From contig JAJEKV010000026.1 in assembly GCA_021234155.1 (NCBI GenBank), positions 310,001-374,000 on the forward strand: a stretch of 64,000 nucleotides of DNA. Direction: 5' to 3'. The position numbers and the translations under genes were made by a program. Within the stretch, counting starts at the first letter, position 1. Every line of letters starts with the position of its first letter. The notes beneath the pieces are model-generated. The model saw nothing but the letters and a program-made list of their open reading frames with translations. It did no database searches and had not been told where the DNA came from. Shown piece by piece: positions 61,901-64,000 of this stretch. The DNA is from Isoetes taiwanensis (lineage: Eukaryota; Streptophyta; Lycopodiopsida; Isoetales; Isoetaceae).

Positions 61901-63942
61901 ATACTTGTTTCACTTACTTAATTGGTCAAAGCCTATTATGGTGGATATTTTATATCCGAACAGAATGGGTTAGAGGAATTTGTGACATGTGTATATGAAG
62001 GATATTCGGGCTATATTCTTTTAGAGCTTGTATGGCTCAATGATAGGGGCTAAGGACAAAAAAAAAAATATAAGCTACATAGGCTCTAACCGAAATGCTA
62101 TGTTAAGAAATGATATATGGTTGAATTATGAGGAAAGATCAAAACGAAAGCATGCCGACTCTGTTGATTTTGGATAAGTGCAGTGCCAGAGGGATTCAAC
62201 GATGGCATAAAAGTCGAATTATGCATAAAGTTTTGGTGAACCGGCTTTGGTGCATCGAATTGGATGCTTATGGTGCTACAGTGATTGCACCCTTTTGATT
62301 GAATAGCGATCTTTCATTAACCATTGGCTTTATTATTGTTATTTGCCTAAGCCAAGGGGCTTTTAAGAAGTTGCTTGTTTACTTGTTGGGTAAGTAGAAT
62401 TCACAGTCTATCCCTATCTATATAATCAGGTCAAGGGTTTTGGCCAACTTGGCTATGGGCATAATTTGCAAAACCTACTTTGTAAGGACGAAAAAAGAAG
62501 GTTTGAAAGAGTCCAACCATAAATTGAAGGCTTGAGAAAGTCCAACAATCATGTGATCTTCTCGTATATTGGAAGGGCGTGGCTTGCATATGTCGTGGGC
62601 AAGTGGTTGACATATAAACAAGGGCATTGACTTTGCCATTTGATAGACAAATAGGGCCACTTGGGGTGCAAATTTTGCCTAACTAGTTGCATCTTGCATT
62701 CATTTTCTTGCATGATACCTTTATGCATTCATTTTCTTGCATGATACTTTTCTTGCATTCCTATTTTATTTTACATAGCCTTATGAAATACATGGTTGCC
62801 AAGTGTTGGCTTCTGCCTTTTGTAGCTTGCATGCACTCTAGCTACTTTTCTCACGTTGGATATGGCAAAAAGGATCCTACATAAATAGGATTCACATGCA
62901 TGAATTAAAAGGCACTTGAAGAGGGCTTCGTTGCCACAACATCCTTTTAGCTCCACGTATCTTGAATATACATGCATGCATGCTTGCCATATGTTGGCAT
63001 GTCCTTTGCACTAACCTTTATGTTATATGGAAGCCATGACAAGGATGGATCTACATAGGTACGTTTTATATTCAATGCAGGATGCAAAAAGATGGAAAAA
63101 TCATTTGAAGAAGGGCTTATCACTTTGCAAAGGTTCGATTCCCAAATACAAGGTATTTTGTTAACTTTTTGAACGAAGGTCATGAGGAAAATACCCGATG
63201 GCTGATTATGGTATAGGATATCAGCAACAACCTATTATCATTTACCATTGTTGCCCTAAACAGTTTCGTTGCCCTAAAATGTTTATGTGACCTAGCACAG
63301 CCGCTTCCTTTTGGCATTGTTCTATTTGCCATGAATCCGATTCATGCCCAACCATATGCCAAATTTAATTTGTACTCCATTTCTTTGTATCTGATGGAGG
63401 TTCTTTAGTCGGTAAAGGACAAAGAATGTGTACAACGAGCAGTATTTGTGTCTCACAACCATTGGAGTTACGATAGTTCCATTGCAAGGTTCATTGATCA
63501 AGAATATGGCCTTACAAAATGCTTCAACTATTACACATATTATTCATGCTACTGGAAACAGGTTTTACTCATAACTTGTTGAAGATTTGGTACTGGTTTA
63601 TGAACTATTTCCTTCATTTAACTGCACTATTCTCCACATGTTTTTATGGCAAAACAAGTCCCTAGCACTTGTTTATCTTTGTTCTAACAAATCTGGCCGA
63701 TTCTTTACAATGTTGATGGTTGGGGATTTTTCCCTTTGATAATTTTATAACAAGCTGACACTGCCTATAGACAGTTTGTCTTTCTTCACTTTGTTTTCAA
63801 TATCCTATCCATTTTTTGTAGATTCTAACTTTGGGCAAAGGGTTACAAAGGGTGATTGGTTATAAACCGAGAGGACCCAATGTACCTTTTGGCCCTTGCT
63901 TTGATACCCTTATCAGGCTAACAAAGTATTGTTTGGCTGCAG
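58929..63942 (+). CDS. Unrecognised spliced gene, partial, interrupted by a LINE
   Basis: Five plus-strand segments have acceptor/donor borders and compatible phases. They are: 58,929-58,993 (basic, RARRRSSSSRKTSG; donor GTAGTAAAG); 59,609-61,833, an exon split by the LINE at 59,697-61,738; 63,081-63,152 (DAKRWKNHLKKGLSL); 63,409-63,561 (SVKDKECVQRAVFVSHNHWS); and 63,822-63,942 (QRVIGYKPRGPNVPFGPCF), which continues past the window. Removing the LINE with one 10-bp target copy leaves the second exon open, with an acidic Ser/Asp run, and it ends in FKKLLKSD at a GTATAAG donor. No family is recognised. Five phase-matched exons are unlikely by chance. It may be a gene knocked out by the LINE, or the LINE may be removed or read through. 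Confidence 0.45.
59057..59335 (+). repeat. Direct repeat of about 80 bp, 190 bp apart
   Basis: GAGGTGCACCCTGGACTACC and the following CACAGTCGTCGGATCTGTCA occur at about 59,069 and 59,260. Neighbouring words (CTATGGTTTCAG plus AATTATATC) also recur at 59,202 and 59,597, so the start of the second exon and its acceptor were duplicated in tandem. Confidence 0.88.
59697..61534 (+). pseudogene. LINE reverse transcriptase, one frame with three nonsense codons
   Basis: One reading frame covers the fingers (NYRMIMVSP), palm A (FVDFKTAYDTVPR), palm B (GVK-stop-GCPLSPTLFG), palm C (LLYADDVDLLS), the thumb (FKYLGINF), a connector with LLYGVEVWGPA, and the C-terminal CQCCH...H...C zinc segment (about 61,322-61,380). 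Only three stops interrupt it: TAG at 60,215, TAG at 60,272 and TGA at 60,968. The first replaces the Gln that copy 1 keeps (VKQGC), a CAG to TAG change; the third fits CGA to TGA. There are no frameshifts in over 1.8 kb, so this is the best-preserved LINE here. The endonuclease is missing. Confidence 0.9.
59697..61738 (+). mobile_element. 5'-truncated LINE (copy 3) inserted in an exon
   Basis: CTTCTGATGA occurs just before (59,687-59,696) and just after (61,739-61,748), a likely target duplication. The element ends in GCAGACGTTAAAATATA followed by six TTCC repeats (about 61,701-61,725), the short tandem tail of many LINEs. About 14 bp lie between the tail and the second duplication copy, so the right border is slightly uncertain. 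Confidence 0.75.
61840..63080. other. Probable intron of the unrecognised spliced gene
   Basis: Lies between the GTATAAG donor at 61,834 and the TTCAATGCAG acceptor at 63,080. AT-rich, stops in all frames. It includes a small duplication (GCATTCATTTTCTTGCATGATAC at about 62,696 and 62,724). Confidence 0.4.
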
Positions 63943-64000
63943 GTACGGGTCCTCTCTTCTCTTTGTATCTCATTTGCTTCGCTTAGTTTATTGTCTGCTG

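Overview
The window reads as nuclear DNA of a land plant with a repeat-rich genome. Evidence: a complete 11-exon UAP56-type DECD-box RNA helicase with short GT-AG introns, a plant F-box gene, chromovirus and copia-like LTR retrotransposons, three LINE reverse-transcriptase copies, tRNA-derived SINE-like sequences and decayed DNA transposons. A seed-free lineage such as a fern or lycophyte is my guess from the element mix; the sequence does not prove it. No bacterial operons, rRNA, intact tRNA or CRISPR are seen.

Layout. 1-2,013: antisense gag remnant with a zinc knuckle. 2,152-6,553: mostly unassigned AT-rich DNA. 6,554-11,651: LTR element with two 301-bp LTRs (two differences) and a 5-bp target duplication; its interior is largely a broken LINE. 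12,741-14,006: intact single-exon F-box gene. 14,530-18,860: duplicated F-box flank, a 362-bp tandem array, a poly(A) retrocopy with a 10-bp target duplication, and a second F-box fragment. 21,053-22,215: decayed cation/calcium exchanger with a triplicated 15-residue segment. 22,990-24,070: LINE fragment. 24,100-26,710: DNA transposon with ACGT-rich palindromic ends, three phase-compatible antisense exons and a long purine tract. 26,870-30,765: 3.3 tandem copies of a 1.1-1.3 kb unit. 31,490-32,375: T-rich minisatellite. 32,945-33,080: dimeric SINE-like tRNA units. 34,718-37,892: MULE-like element with 11-bp target duplication and gene fragments inside. 38,457-41,388: UAP56 helicase (minus strand). 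41,889-44,290: 2.4-kb element coding a HUH/Rep-like endonuclease between direct terminal repeats. 44,296-57,417: complete-bordered 13.1-kb chromovirus, inserted immediately next to the right terminal repeat of the Rep element. 58,929-63,942 and beyond: an unrecognised spliced gene whose exon is split by a LINE.

Only UAP56 and the F-box gene look fully functional. UAP56 acts in mRNA export and splicing; the F-box protein would be an SCF substrate receptor. The rest is mobile DNA or relics, with insertions nested in insertions. The most interesting item is the Rep-like element: an HxH motif, a YxxK motif, no visible helicase, direct terminal repeats and a 3'-proximal hairpin. It resembles the Replitron class of HUH transposons and Reps of circular ssDNA replicons, and not classical Helitrons.
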